A DNA stretch of 64,000 nucleotides from Tellurirhabdus rosea (lineage in GTDB: Bacteria > Bacteroidota > Bacteroidia > Cytophagales > Spirosomataceae): positions 3,861,501 through 3,925,500 of the forward strand of contig NZ_CP111085.1 in NCBI RefSeq assembly GCF_026278345.1, written 5' to 3'. Both the position numbers and the translations under genes were made by a program. Under the pieces are notes generated by a model. The model had not been told where the DNA came from. It was given only the letters and a program-made list of their open reading frames with translations, and ran no database searches. Of this stretch, positions 14,824 through 23,452 are shown in pieces (the first letter of the stretch is position 1; each line of letters starts with the position of its first letter).

Positions 14824-17052
14824 TTAGTTCTGGAGCTGGCGGGTCGGGGCCGTCGAGGGGATGGACTGGGCGGCGAACGAAAAATTCGGCACCACCATCG
14901 GGGCCGGGAGCGTCACAAAAAACGTGGCACCTTCGCCGGGCTTCGATTCGACCCGGATAAATCCACCGTAGAGCCGGGCGATCCGTTTGCAGATGGCCAG
15001 CCCGACGCCGGAGCCGTCGATGTCGCTGGTATGCGCCCGGGCAAACAGCTCAAAAATCCGTTCGTGCTGATTTTCTGGTATGCCCACCCCGTTGTCCCGA
15101 ATCCAGAGAATAAACTGCCGCTGTTCGACCGTCCAGCCGAGGGAGATGCGCAGCGGAACGTCAGGACGACGGTATTTGATGGCGTTCGTCATCAGGTTGC
15201 AGAGCAGCCGTTCGAGCAGGGTTTCGTGCGCCAGCAGCACCGGCAGCGGGGTGACTTTCAGCTGCGCGGCGGCTTCGTCGAGTTCGCACTGCAGCGTGTC
15301 GCGGACACCTTCCAGCACCCGGTTCAGGTCTACCGGAACCGGCTCGGTCAGGTAGTTGTCGAGGCGGCTGTAGAGCAGCAGGTCTTTCATCTGGCGGTCC
15401 ATTTTGCAGACCGCCTGCCGGATGTGGTCGAGGTGTTCGGGAAGCTGGGTGGCCGTGGCCCGGAAGGCCAGCTGATTGAAAAGCAGGATGGATTTGGTGG
15501 TCGTGCGGAAATCGTGCACGATGGCCGACGAAAAAGCCTGAATCTGCTCGTTGGCCGCCGCCAGCTGGTGATTCGACTGGGCCAGCTGGTCGTTGGTGTC
15601 GCGCAGCTGCCGGTTGACCTCCTGAAGTTTCTCGTTGCTGGTCTTCAGTTTCCGGTTGAAAAAAAGGACCAGACCCGACACGATGGTAATCAGCGCAAAG
15701 CCGAGGCCCAGAATGGCCTGGTGGTGGCTCTGGTGTTCCAGCTGAATCGCCTTTTGCCGGGTGTCTTCCTCCAGTTCCTCAATTTTCTCCGCTTTCTGGT
15801 CCGAATCGTACCGCACCAGCAGTTCGTTCATGGCCTGCCCGTGGGTGTGGTGGCGGAGGCTATCAGTAAAAGCCCGGCTCCGCTGGCTGAAAAGCAGGGC
15901 GGAATCCGGTTTTTTGTGCAGGGCCGCCACCAGCGCCAGATTCTCGTACAGTTCGCTCAGAAAAGCGTAGCTGGCCGCCGGATTGTTGTTTTCGTCCATC
16001 GACTCCTGGCTCAGCTGGCGGGCTTTGTGAAGCCAGTTTTCGGCGGCTTCCGACTGCTTCAGGCGCAGATACACCCGACCCAGGCCCAGGTAGGCAAACT
16101 GCTCGCTGTTTTCGCTGGGCTGCTGGATTTTGAGCGCTTCGGTAAAATAATAAATGGCTTTGGCGTACTGTTTCTGGTCGGTAGCAATTTCGCCCAGCGT
16201 CGAATAAATGTGCACGTTGAATTCGGTGGCCTGGCTGCGGCGGGCGGCTTCAAGCGCGTGCAGACAGGAGAGGTGCGCCTTTTCGTACTGGCCGAGGTGG
16301 CGATACGCATCGCCCAGATTGGCGTGAATGGCAATCAGAAAATACCGGTTGTCGATCGCCTGCGCGATGGCCAGCGCTTTTTTGTAGTACGAAATGGCCT
16401 GTACGTACAGCAGGTGGTTGCCAAGCAGGTCGCCGATGTTGTTCAGCACCAGCGCCTGCCCGCTGGCTTTGCCCATTGCTTCGTATTCGGCCAGACTTTC
16501 CCGGTAATATTTAAAAGCCGTCTGGCTGAAGTTCATCTGGCCGTGCAGGGTGCCGAGCACGTTCAGAAAAATAGGACGGTAGCGGGTATACGCTGGGTGC
16601 TGGGCGCGTTTCAGCCCTTCTTCCAGCAGCGTCCGGGCCTGGGTCAGGTGCGACTGGTTGTAGTAGATGACGCCCACATCGAGCAGGGAGAAAATGATGC
16701 CTTCCTCGAACTGGTGCCGTCGGCTTTCGAACAGATTGTGCCGGTAATGAACCAGGGCTTTGGGGTACTGGCTCTGGTGTTCGTAGTACGTGCCGAGCGC
16801 CCGCCGCGCCCGGATGAGGCCCTGCGGATACTTCAGACGGGTGGACACGGCCAGAGCCGAATCGGCGAGCGGCCGGGCGGCTACCAGGTCACTGGAGGTG
16901 AGGCGGTGCGCCAGCGTCGCCAGCGAGTCGGCCTTCTGACGACTGTCGGGTAGGGCAAGCCACACGGCACCGGCTTTCGATTGGCCGAGCACGTTTCCGG
17001 AAAAAGGCACGTTGAGTAACGTGACCAGTAAAGCGTATAAGTATACACGCAT
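14824..17052 (-). CDS. TPR-repeat sensor histidine kinase
   Basis: The 742-residue protein has a signal peptide, a periplasmic stretch of about six to eight TPR repeats (roughly residues 80-400), a single membrane helix (445-466), a short coiled coil of repeated QL/N units (470-505) and a kinase core. The phospho-acceptor is H513 in VHDFRTTTKS; the usual proline after R-T is replaced by T. The ATPase domain shows NLMTNAIKY (N box), RDNGVGIP (G1) and GSGVGLAI (G2). No response regulator is adjacent. The TPR part probably senses a peptide or envelope protein. The helical QLxxxN array near the membrane is typical of this kinase group. Confidence 0.9.
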   Translation of the reverse strand: MRVYLYALLVTLLNVPFSGNVLGQSKAGAVWLALPDSRQKADSLATLAHRLTSSDLVAARPLADSALAVSTRLKYPQGLIRARRALGTYYEHQSQYPKALVHYRHNLFESRRHQFEEGIIFSLLDVGVIYYNQSHLTQARTLLEEGLKRAQHPAYTRYRPIFLNVLGTLHGQMNFSQTAFKYYRESLAEYEAMGKASGQALVLNNIGDLLGNHLLYVQAISYYKKALAIAQAIDNRYFLIAIHANLGDAYRHLGQYEKAHLSCLHALEAARRSQATEFNVHIYSTLGEIATDQKQYAKAIYYFTEALKIQQPSENSEQFAYLGLGRVYLRLKQSEAAENWLHKARQLSQESMDENNNPAASYAFLSELYENLALVAALHKKPDSALLFSQRSRAFTDSLRHHTHGQAMNELLVRYDSDQKAEKIEELEEDTRQKAIQLEHQSHHQAILGLGFALITIVSGLVLFFNRKLKTSNEKLQEVNRQLRDTNDQLAQSNHQLAAANEQIQAFSSAIVHDFRTTTKSILLFNQLAFRATATQLPEHLDHIRQAVCKMDRQMKDLLLYSRLDNYLTEPVPVDLNRVLEGVRDTLQCELDEAAAQLKVTPLPVLLAHETLLERLLCNLMTNAIKYRRPDVPLRISLGWTVEQRQFILWIRDNGVGIPENQHERIFELFARAHTSDIDGSGVGLAICKRIARLYGGFIRVESKPGEGATFFVTLPAPMVVPNFSFAAQSIPSTAPTRQLQN

Positions 17053-17225
17053 ACAAGTCTGGTTTCAGAGGTGGGCAATCCACATCGGCACTAAAAGAAA
17101 CTGAAAGTTACCAACCTACCCAGAATTTGCCAAATAATACTCTTAATGCATAGAGTAAATACTGTATTGAAGGGCGCCCGCCGCTGTCCGGTCCGGTTTT
17201 GGAACGGCTTTGGGTGAAACGGGCG

Positions 17226-18518
17226 CTACGCGGCTACCGGCGTTGCTTTCACCGGTTTCTGGTTCCGAAGGAGTTCCAGCCGTTTCCAGGCCAGCCAGAC
17301 GTACGCCGCCACGCAGCCTACGGTAATCACTTCCAGAACGTATTCGAAGATTTTCAGCGGAGAGTTGAAGTCGGCGAACGAGTTGAAAAAAATCTGATCG
17401 AGGTAAATCCAGTAAAACGGCTGTACCACCACGACGAGGTTGGCCACAATCAGCAGCCACAACCGCGCGCCGGGCCGGGCGGGGGTCAGTTCGAAAACGG
17501 CAGCAATCAGAAAAAGGAAGATGTAGTAGGCCATCGCGCTTGGCTGAAAGAGCATGAACAGCCCAAACGTCATGACCCAGATCGACGGGAAGACCGCGGC
17601 ATAGGGCAGTTTCCGGTAGCGCAGGCCCACCGTCGCCAGAATGGTCACGGTCGCCGCCACGCCGATCCAGTTCAGCGTTTTCAGCGGAACATGGCTGAAG
17701 AGGGTGCCCAGAAAAGGCTTGAGCACGGTCGTCAGGTTCGGTGCAAAGGGAATGTCGCCATGCTGCACGGGCATCATGAACTGGGTGCCCATCACGGCAT
17801 ACAGCAGCAGCAGCGTCGGAATGCCGACCAGCGCCAGCGCGCCCATCCAGCGCAGCCGCGTTTTGCCGCCCAGCAGGAAAAACACGGGAAAGGCGATCAT
17901 GACGAACGTGACTTTCAGGGTCAGCAGGGCCGCCGCCATCCAGAGGCCGATGGCCAGTCCGGGTTCTTTCCGGCGCGCCGCCGCTACCATGGTCAGCAGC
18001 CCGAACAGCCACAACCCGATGTCTTCCTGACCACCCAGCAGGCAGATGACCAGCGGAGCGGGCAGCATGAAATAAAGCACCGCCAGCAGACCCGCTTCCG
18101 GATTGTGCCTACGGTAATGCCGGTACGTGAGCCAGACCGTGAACGCTTCCGTCATCACCATCAGCAGCACAATGGCTTTCGGGCTGTGCCAGATCAGCAG
18201 CGGAATGGCAATCAGGTAGGAGAACAGCGGCGCGTGAAACGACCAGTAATCCCGGTAAACAAGGCCGCCCTGTAGCGCTTTGGTGGCTTTTTCGTAGAAA
18301 AAAGGCACGTCGTTGCGGGGCACCTCGTTCAGAATGAGGTAAACGATGATAAAGGGAATGAATCGGAAAAACAGAAAACAGGCGCCCAATACCTGCGGGG
18401 CCCGGTCCTGCACAACGGGAAGAACCTGAGCACGGAAACGAATCAGCAATACGGCCATGATCGACAATCCAATCGAGACCACCACTTTAGCCGCAAAGAC
18501 CGAAATAATCGGTGTCAT
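17226..18518 (-). CDS. Polytopic membrane protein, glycosyltransferase (GT-C/mannosyltransferase)-like
   Basis: The 430-residue protein has about ten to twelve membrane helices. The first loop has RNDVPFFYEKATKALQGGLVYRDYWSFHAP, with D and E residues between the first helices and a YRDY segment typical of GT-C (GT39/GT87-like) glycosyltransferases. The ATG at 18518 starts directly at a hydrophobic helix; the longer frame upstream is not supported. It likely transfers a sugar from a polyprenyl-phosphate carrier, but this rests on topology and loop pattern only. Confidence 0.65.
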   Translation of the reverse strand: MTPIISVFAAKVVVSIGLSIMAVLLIRFRAQVLPVVQDRAPQVLGACFLFFRFIPFIIVYLILNEVPRNDVPFFYEKATKALQGGLVYRDYWSFHAPLFSYLIAIPLLIWHSPKAIVLLMVMTEAFTVWLTYRHYRRHNPEAGLLAVLYFMLPAPLVICLLGGQEDIGLWLFGLLTMVAAARRKEPGLAIGLWMAAALLTLKVTFVMIAFPVFFLLGGKTRLRWMGALALVGIPTLLLLYAVMGTQFMMPVQHGDIPFAPNLTTVLKPFLGTLFSHVPLKTLNWIGVAATVTILATVGLRYRKLPYAAVFPSIWVMTFGLFMLFQPSAMAYYIFLFLIAAVFELTPARPGARLWLLIVANLVVVVQPFYWIYLDQIFFNSFADFNSPLKIFEYVLEVITVGCVAAYVWLAWKRLELLRNQKPVKATPVAA

Positions 18519-18609
18519 ATTGTAAACGGAGGGATTGTGTATTTTTTCGGGTTGCAAGTTACGATAACTACAAATTCTTCCATTTTTGTGCCAGATTAAA
18601 AAGATTCTG

Positions 18610-18897
18610 ATGCAATACGTCATTCACGCATACGACTATACCGACGAACAGGCCCTGGAACGCCGTATGGCCGCTCGTCCGGCCCATTTCGAGGGAGTCC
18701 GTTCCCTCAAAACAAACGGAAATTTTGTGATCGGTGGTGCGCTACTCGATAATAAAGGAACAATGATCGGTTCCATGATGGTGGTAGAATTCAATACGGA
18801 GGACGACCTCAACCAGTGGTTGCAGCAGGAACCGTACATCGTCGGAAACGTTTGGGAACGGATTGATGTCAAACCGTTTCGACGCGCTGAAGTTTAA
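18610..18897 (+). CDS. YciI-like family protein
   Basis: The 95-residue protein matches the YCII domain: MQYVIHAYDY..., RMAARPAHFEGVR with the conserved H, NFVIGGALLDNKG, a central GSMMVVEFNTEDDLNQWLQQEPYIVGNVW stretch, and a C-terminal strand. The family has a ferredoxin-like fold with a conserved His/Asp pair and is thought to be enzymatic, but its reaction is uncertain. It starts at an internal ATG at 18610; the longer frame begins in the promoter. It is divergent from the membrane protein upstream. Confidence 0.8.
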   Translation: MQYVIHAYDYTDEQALERRMAARPAHFEGVRSLKTNGNFVIGGALLDNKGTMIGSMMVVEFNTEDDLNQWLQQEPYIVGNVWERIDVKPFRRAEV

Positions 18898-18959
18898 TTA
18901 AAGTCCCTCAGTCGTCAGCGAATCGGCCCATCGCGGCCCGTTCGACGACTGCCCGACGG

Positions 18960-19631
18960 ATGACCTTTATGATAGAAGCGGCAATTTTTGATATGGACGG
19001 CCTGCTGGTGGACTCCGAGCCCCAGTGGCGTTACGTCGAACAGGAAGTTTTTCGGACAGTCGGGCTGGAACTGACCGACGAACAGTGCAAAGGGACCACG
19101 GGCATGCCCATCGAAGCCGTCGTGCGGTACTGGTATGAGCGGCATCCGTGGACGGCCCGCTCGCAGGCGGACGTGGCGACCGAGATTCACCGGAAAGCCC
19201 ACGAACGCATCGGCCTGCACGCCGGTCCGATGCCGGGCGTACCGCAGATTCTGGAGTTTTTTGAGGAGCGGGGCGTGCTGATGGCGGTGGCTTCGGCCTC
19301 ACCGATGGACCTGATCGAAACGGTGCTCGACCGGCTCAGCATCCGGCCTTTCTTCCGGATTTATCATTCGGCCACGCTGGAAAAGCGCAACAAACCCCAT
19401 CCGGACGTGTACCTCGGAACGGCCGCGAAGCTCGGCGTTTCCACGGACAGCTGTCTGGCTTTTGAGGACTCGGGCAGCGGGTTGATGTCCGCCCACTCCG
19501 CGGGAATGAAAACCGTGGCGGTTCCGGCGGATTACGAATTTAAAGATCCAAAATTTAGCATTGCCAGCCTGAAAATTGCATCTTTAGCTGAATTTAACGA
19601 GTCGGTGCTTTCCCGGCTTTTTCAACCCTAA
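18960..19631 (+). CDS. HAD-family sugar phosphatase (YniC/HxpB-like)
   Basis: The 223-residue HAD phosphatase shows motif I FDMDGLLVDSE (nucleophile and acid/base aspartates), a helical cap (residues 20-95) with the PMPG loop, motif II VASAS, motif III lysine in KRNKPHPDVY, and motif IV FEDSGSGLMSA. The LVDSEP and the TGMPIEAVV segments resemble the 2-deoxyglucose-6-phosphate phosphatase group. It should hydrolyse small phosphorylated sugars. An ATG nine bases downstream (18969) is an equally good start. PhzF follows in the same direction, so the two may be co-transcribed. Confidence 0.87.
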   Translation: MTFMIEAAIFDMDGLLVDSEPQWRYVEQEVFRTVGLELTDEQCKGTTGMPIEAVVRYWYERHPWTARSQADVATEIHRKAHERIGLHAGPMPGVPQILEFFEERGVLMAVASASPMDLIETVLDRLSIRPFFRIYHSATLEKRNKPHPDVYLGTAAKLGVSTDSCLAFEDSGSGLMSAHSAGMKTVAVPADYEFKDPKFSIASLKIASLAEFNESVLSRLFQP

Positions 19632-19655
19632 CACCCTACCCGCTTCCGATTACCT

Positions 19656-20441
19656 ATGTCGCTTAAAATTTATAAGTTAGACGCTTTTACCGATCGTTTG
19701 TTTGGGGGAAACCCCGCCGCTGTCTGCCCGCTCACCGAATGGCTGCCTACCGAAACCATGCAGGCCATCGCCTGCGAAAATAATCTTTCGGAAACCGCTT
19801 TTTACATCCCGACCGAAACGGGTTACCATATCCGCTGGTTTACGCCCAAAGTGGAAGTGGACCTCTGCGGACACGCAACGCTGGCGACGGCTTATGTCAT
19901 CTTTTTCCTCGAAAAATCGACCGACGAGGACGTCATCGAACTGGATTCGCGCAGCGGCGTGCTGAAAGTCTGCCTCAAAGAAGGCTGGCTGGTGCTGGAT
20001 TTTCCGATCGATACGTACCAGGTGGCCGTGCAGCCCCCGGCGCTGACGGCGAGCCTGAACATCAAACCCAGCGAGGTGTATAAGGGCAAAACGGATTACC
20101 TGCTCGTCTACGATAACCAGCAGCAGATTCTGGACCTGGCCCCCGAAATGATCGAACTCTCGACGGTTCCGGCCCGCGGCATCATCGTGACGGCTCCCGG
20201 CGAAGACGTGGATTTCGTGTCCCGGTTTTTTGCCCCGCAGTCGGGCGTGGACGAAGACCCGGTGACCGGCTCGGCGCACACGACGCTCATTCCGTACTGG
20301 GCCGAAAAACTGGGCAAAACCAGCCTGACGGCCCGGCAGGTGTCTGCCCGCGGCGGTTACCTGAAATGCACCCTCAACGGCGACCGCGTCGAAATCGCCG
20401 GTCAGGTGAAGCTGTACCTGACGGGCCAGATCGAAGTGTAG
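19656..20441 (+). CDS. PhzF family isomerase
   Basis: The 261-residue protein has the two-lobed PhzF (diaminopimelate-epimerase-like) fold: DAFTDRLFGGNPAAVC at the N-terminus, NNLSETAF with the catalytic E46, VDLCGHATLA, and in the second half FAPQSGVDEDPVTGSAHT. Length and motifs match the YddE/PhzF family. The chemical step is a proton shift on an aromatic or dihydro-aromatic acid; the substrate is unknown in most members. No phenazine genes are near. It ends before a compound hairpin region. Confidence 0.88.
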   Translation: MSLKIYKLDAFTDRLFGGNPAAVCPLTEWLPTETMQAIACENNLSETAFYIPTETGYHIRWFTPKVEVDLCGHATLATAYVIFFLEKSTDEDVIELDSRSGVLKVCLKEGWLVLDFPIDTYQVAVQPPALTASLNIKPSEVYKGKTDYLLVYDNQQQILDLAPEMIELSTVPARGIIVTAPGEDVDFVSRFFAPQSGVDEDPVTGSAHTTLIPYWAEKLGKTSLTARQVSARGGYLKCTLNGDRVEIAGQVKLYLTGQIEV

Positions 20442-20483
20442 CGGCTCCGACAACAGAGTTCGTCTGCCTGCGAACGCGGGTTT

Positions 20484-20598
20484 AACCGTTTCAACGGTCT
20501 TTGGGACCCCGAAACCGTTGAAACGGTTAGGACAACATTCGTCAATCGTTTGTTCCCACGTTCTCGTGTTCCCGCGTTCCCACGGCTGAAGCCGTGGG
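20484..20598. repeat. Compound intergenic hairpins between phzF-like and amidase genes
   Basis: AACCGTTTCAACGGT (20484-20498) and ACCGTTGAAACGGTT (20514-20528) form a perfect 15-base-pair inverted repeat with a 15-base loop. A second hairpin, CCCACGGC-TGAA-GCCGTGGG (20579-20598), is REP-like. Between them lies a run of related words (GTTCCCAC, GTTCTCGT, GTTCCCGC, GTTCCCAC). No T-run is seen. The site separates convergent genes. Confidence 0.75.
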
Positions 20599-20637
20599 CT
20601 AGGGCCGTGGATGATAGCCATGAGCCAGGGTTGCGGG

Positions 20638-21840
20638 TTATCGAACGCGGCCGGCCTGTTTCAGGAATTTCTTGATTCCCTTCCGAATGGCCCGGGCCAT
20701 TTTCCGGCGATAACGTTCGTCCAGAATGAGCGCTTCGTCGTCCGGATTGCTCAGAAACGGGCCTTCCACCAAGACGTTCGGGTAATCGGTCGGGGCGCTG
20801 AAGAAAAAATTGAAACTCCCCACATTCCCGGCCTCGTGCGGATCGATGCGGAGCAGTTCGTGCAAAACGGCCCTGGTCAGCGGCTGAAATCCCGCATGTT
20901 TATAGTACGTGCTCACGCCCCGCGTCTCCCGGTTGCCCGAAGCGTTGAAGTGAATGCTGACCAGCAGATGCGGCAGGGATTGCCGCAGCGCCAGAATCCG
21001 GGCCGACGGACCAATCAGCGTGTCGGTGGCCCGCGTCAGGATGACCCGCGCTCCGGCCTTTTCCAGTTCCTGCGCCAGCCGCCGGGCTACATCCAGCGTA
21101 AATTCCTTTTCAAACCGTTTGGCATTCAGCCCCTGCGCCCCAAGGTTGGTGCCGCCGTGCCCGGCATCGACGGCTACCGTCAGCCCCCGCAGCCGAAGCC
21201 GTTCGGGCTGCCGCCGGACACGGATCGTCAGGCGGTTGTGGTCGTAATACACCGAATGACCCCAGTGCTGCCGGTGCTTCAGATCGATGTAGACCCGAAA
21301 CACTTCGTCGGAGACCTGCTCGTACCACGCCTTCCGGATTTCCCGCAGGCTCGAAAGGTGCGTGATCCAGTTTGTGTTACTGGTAAGACCAAAAAGATCG
21401 ACGACCACCCGCGACGGGTCGGTCTGCTGCTGGCTGGCATAGGGCAGCCGCGCCGGCAACGGAATGCTGACGTAATCGAACCGGTCGTCGCCCCACACGC
21501 GCCAGGAACCTGTCAGGCTGCCGACCGGGTAGTCCGAAAGGGTGTCCACAACCGTCTGCTCGACCGGCACGTACGCCGTCCGTCCGGGAGCCAGGCGAAC
21601 CCGCCAGAGCGGACTGCTGCCTTCGCGCGTCAGGTGTCCGGTGATGTTGAGAGCCACCCCGGAGTCCAGTGTTTCGAGGCGTGCGCCGCCCAGCCGGTCC
21701 GTGCCGGGGCCGTAGTAGAGCGGGGTCAGGCGGGAGAGCGTGGTGCCGGTCAGGAAGGTATCGGTCGGCGCAATGGGGGATTGGGAAAAGGCCGTAAAAA
21801 AAATCAGCAACAGGGCCGTAACGAGTACAAGTCGGGGCAT
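20638..21840 (-). CDS. N-acetylmuramoyl-L-alanine amidase (Amidase_3)
   Basis: The 400-residue protein has a signal sequence (TALLLIFFTAFSQSP), an N-terminal domain of about 165 residues with beta-rich, SH3/AMIN-like character (residues 60-165) and a C-terminal Amidase_3 domain. The zinc site is VDAGHGGTNLGA (H) with a glutamate in RFEKEFTLDV and the SIHFNAS histidine; the catalytic glutamate is in VLVEGPFLSN. It cleaves the amide bond between MurNAc and the stem peptide in the periplasm during cell separation or turnover. Its start overlaps no gene; DoxX follows upstream on the same strand. Confidence 0.92.
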   Translation of the reverse strand: MPRLVLVTALLLIFFTAFSQSPIAPTDTFLTGTTLSRLTPLYYGPGTDRLGGARLETLDSGVALNITGHLTREGSSPLWRVRLAPGRTAYVPVEQTVVDTLSDYPVGSLTGSWRVWGDDRFDYVSIPLPARLPYASQQQTDPSRVVVDLFGLTSNTNWITHLSSLREIRKAWYEQVSDEVFRVYIDLKHRQHWGHSVYYDHNRLTIRVRRQPERLRLRGLTVAVDAGHGGTNLGAQGLNAKRFEKEFTLDVARRLAQELEKAGARVILTRATDTLIGPSARILALRQSLPHLLVSIHFNASGNRETRGVSTYYKHAGFQPLTRAVLHELLRIDPHEAGNVGSFNFFFSAPTDYPNVLVEGPFLSNPDDEALILDERYRRKMARAIRKGIKKFLKQAGRVR

Positions 21841-21853
21841 ACAGGAGGGTAAC

Positions 21854-22255
21854 TTACAAACCGTCGTCCACCGACGGTTTGCCGGGGCCGTTCAACAGCA
21901 GAAAAACACTGGTGGCGAGCAGGACCAGCGCCGGGAAGGTGTTGGCGTAGGTATCGCCCGTTGCCAAATGCCCGACCACCACCGCCAGCAGGAAGTTGAC
22001 GATCAGCACCCCGGCCGCCCAGCGGGTTTTCCAGCCCAAAAGTAGCATAATACCGCCTAAAAATTCGCCGTAAGCCGACAAACCTGCGCTCAGCAGGGGA
22101 AACGGAAAGCCCAGCGACCGGAGCCATTCGGCATAGCCGGGCAGTCCTTCCGCCGGATGCAGGGCCGTATGCCCCGCCGCGTCGAAAAGTTTCCAGGCGC
22201 AGAAAAGGCGTAGCAGAAGGGGGGCGTACGGGCGCAGGCGGGTCAGGGCTGTCAT
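21854..22255 (-). CDS. DoxX family membrane protein
   Basis: The 133-residue protein has four membrane helices: LLLRLFCAWKLFDAAGH, PLLSAGLSAYGEFLGGIMLLLG, AAGVLIVNFLLAVVVG and NTFPALVLLATSVFLLL. The E in the second helix and the G-rich turn match the DoxX/DoxD-like family, which has an assumed redox or quinone-linked role. The ATG at 22255 is used; the longer frame overlaps the neighbouring gene. It lies 13 bp from the amidase, with which it is probably co-transcribed. Confidence 0.75.
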   Translation of the reverse strand: MTALTRLRPYAPLLLRLFCAWKLFDAAGHTALHPAEGLPGYAEWLRSLGFPFPLLSAGLSAYGEFLGGIMLLLGWKTRWAAGVLIVNFLLAVVVGHLATGDTYANTFPALVLLATSVFLLLNGPGKPSVDDGL

Positions 22256-22293
22256 GGCTGTTGTTTCACAAAGACGCGTTCCCGGCCGTTTTA

Positions 22294-22992
22294 CTACTGG
22301 GCCAGCCCGACCACCAGACTGGTGTAGAACCCGCCCGCGTTGGTGTCCGGCCCGTCGCTGAGGGTCGTAAGGCCGGTTTTCCATTGATTAGCCCCAATCG
22401 GTACAAAATACCCGACCCGGACGCCCGCCATCAGCCGCTGGCCGAGGGCCGTTCTGCCAAACCCCGTGCGGGCCAGGTGAATGCCCAGATTGCCCATAAA
22501 CTGGTTGGAACGCATGTGGTGCTGGTTGGAGGGCCCGGACAGATACCCGGCCGTCGAACCGGGCACCGGCTGGGCGCTGGCCACCCGGACGCCCAGCCAC
22601 GAATACAGCACCCCGGCGTACGGAATGAGTTGCAGGTGTTCCGAATTCCGGACGAGCAGGCCCAGCGAGGTGCCCGCCTGCGTGGCCCGTATCCAGTTGG
22701 TGCGGTTCTGCCCGCTTTTAATTTTGCTGTAGGTCGAAAAATTGAACAGCGAGGCAAGCCGGACTTTGGGAAAAAGCGTGTAAAATCCGCCGCCCCGCCC
22801 GACCTGAATCCCGTCGAACGGCAGGTGGCCGGCCCGGACCAGTTCCGCATTTAACTCATTGACGTCCGTGATGTGCAGATTCAGGGCCGAGTGGAGGTAG
22901 AAATTTTTCCGGCGTCCAATGGGTTCCGTCTGCGCCAGCAGGCCGGAAGAGAGCAGGACCCAAAGGCCTGTCGCAAGCAGAAGACGTTTCAT
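22294..22992 (-). CDS. Secreted, probably outer-membrane protein of unknown function
   Basis: The 232-residue product has a signal peptide (MKRLLLATGLWVLLSSGLLAQ). Its mature part alternates short strands with aromatic residues and glycine (GRGGGFYTLFPKVRLASLFNFSTYSK, GVRVGYFVPIG) and ends GGFYTSLVVGLAQ, with a terminal hydrophobic strand, typical of a small beta-barrel. No known family is recognised. The start is four bases from the lipoprotein stop upstream, so the two are likely one transcript. Confidence 0.65.
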   Translation of the reverse strand: MKRLLLATGLWVLLSSGLLAQTEPIGRRKNFYLHSALNLHITDVNELNAELVRAGHLPFDGIQVGRGGGFYTLFPKVRLASLFNFSTYSKIKSGQNRTNWIRATQAGTSLGLLVRNSEHLQLIPYAGVLYSWLGVRVASAQPVPGSTAGYLSGPSNQHHMRSNQFMGNLGIHLARTGFGRTALGQRLMAGVRVGYFVPIGANQWKTGLTTLSDGPDTNAGGFYTSLVVGLAQ

Positions 22993-22996
22993 GACA

Positions 22997-23437
22997 TCAC
23001 GGGCAAGTGGTTTTGGTGAGGCGGACGCCGGGCTGAAACTGAACGTTCCGACGGTTCGAGAAAACCATCCGGCCGCCGTTTTCGACCACATCGCCGTAAC
23101 CTTCTACAAAACTGCTGTCGGTTCGCAGAAACGCCACCTGCCGGACCGAGGACGTCCCTTCGGACTGAAAGCGGTAGAAGGCCAGCAGGGTGTCGCCCAG
23201 CATCTGGCCGGCGAAGGTGCCGGTGTTGCGGTCTTTTTCGTAGTAATGGTAGGTGAGCCGACCGGTCAGGCTGTCGCTGTCCGAATCGATTTGCAGCAGG
23301 ACGGTGTCTTTGTCCGAAACGTAGGCATAGCAGCCCGTCAGGTCGGTGGCCCGGTCGGCTGCGGCGGACGATTCGCCCGACTTTCCGGTACAGGCGGCAA
23401 GGAGCAGGGGCAGGCAAACGGCAAGTGGTTTCAGCAT
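22997..23437 (-). CDS. Lipoprotein of unknown function
   Basis: The 146-residue lipoprotein has a signal ending in LLLAACTG. The mature protein looks like a small beta-barrel (CYAYVSDKDTVLLQIDSDSDSLTGRLTYHYYEKDRNTGTFAGQMLGDTLLAFY), possibly lipocalin-like, with two more cysteines (in TGCYAY and at KTTCP) that could form a disulfide. No family is recognised with confidence. It sits between the lipase-META gene (15 bp upstream) and the barrel protein (4 bp downstream), all in the same direction, suggesting one secreted-protein operon. Confidence 0.7.
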   Translation of the reverse strand: MLKPLAVCLPLLLAACTGKSGESSAAADRATDLTGCYAYVSDKDTVLLQIDSDSDSLTGRLTYHYYEKDRNTGTFAGQMLGDTLLAFYRFQSEGTSSVRQVAFLRTDSSFVEGYGDVVENGGRMVFSNRRNVQFQPGVRLTKTTCP

Positions 23438-23452
23438 GAGTGAAGAGGCGTT

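Noticed and set aside
15031-16953. Long 640-residue open frame on the plus strand opposite the TPR sensor kinase
   Set aside because: It is antisense to a clear histidine kinase, is rich in V, R, G and Q typical of GC-rich shadow frames, and has no recognisable domain.
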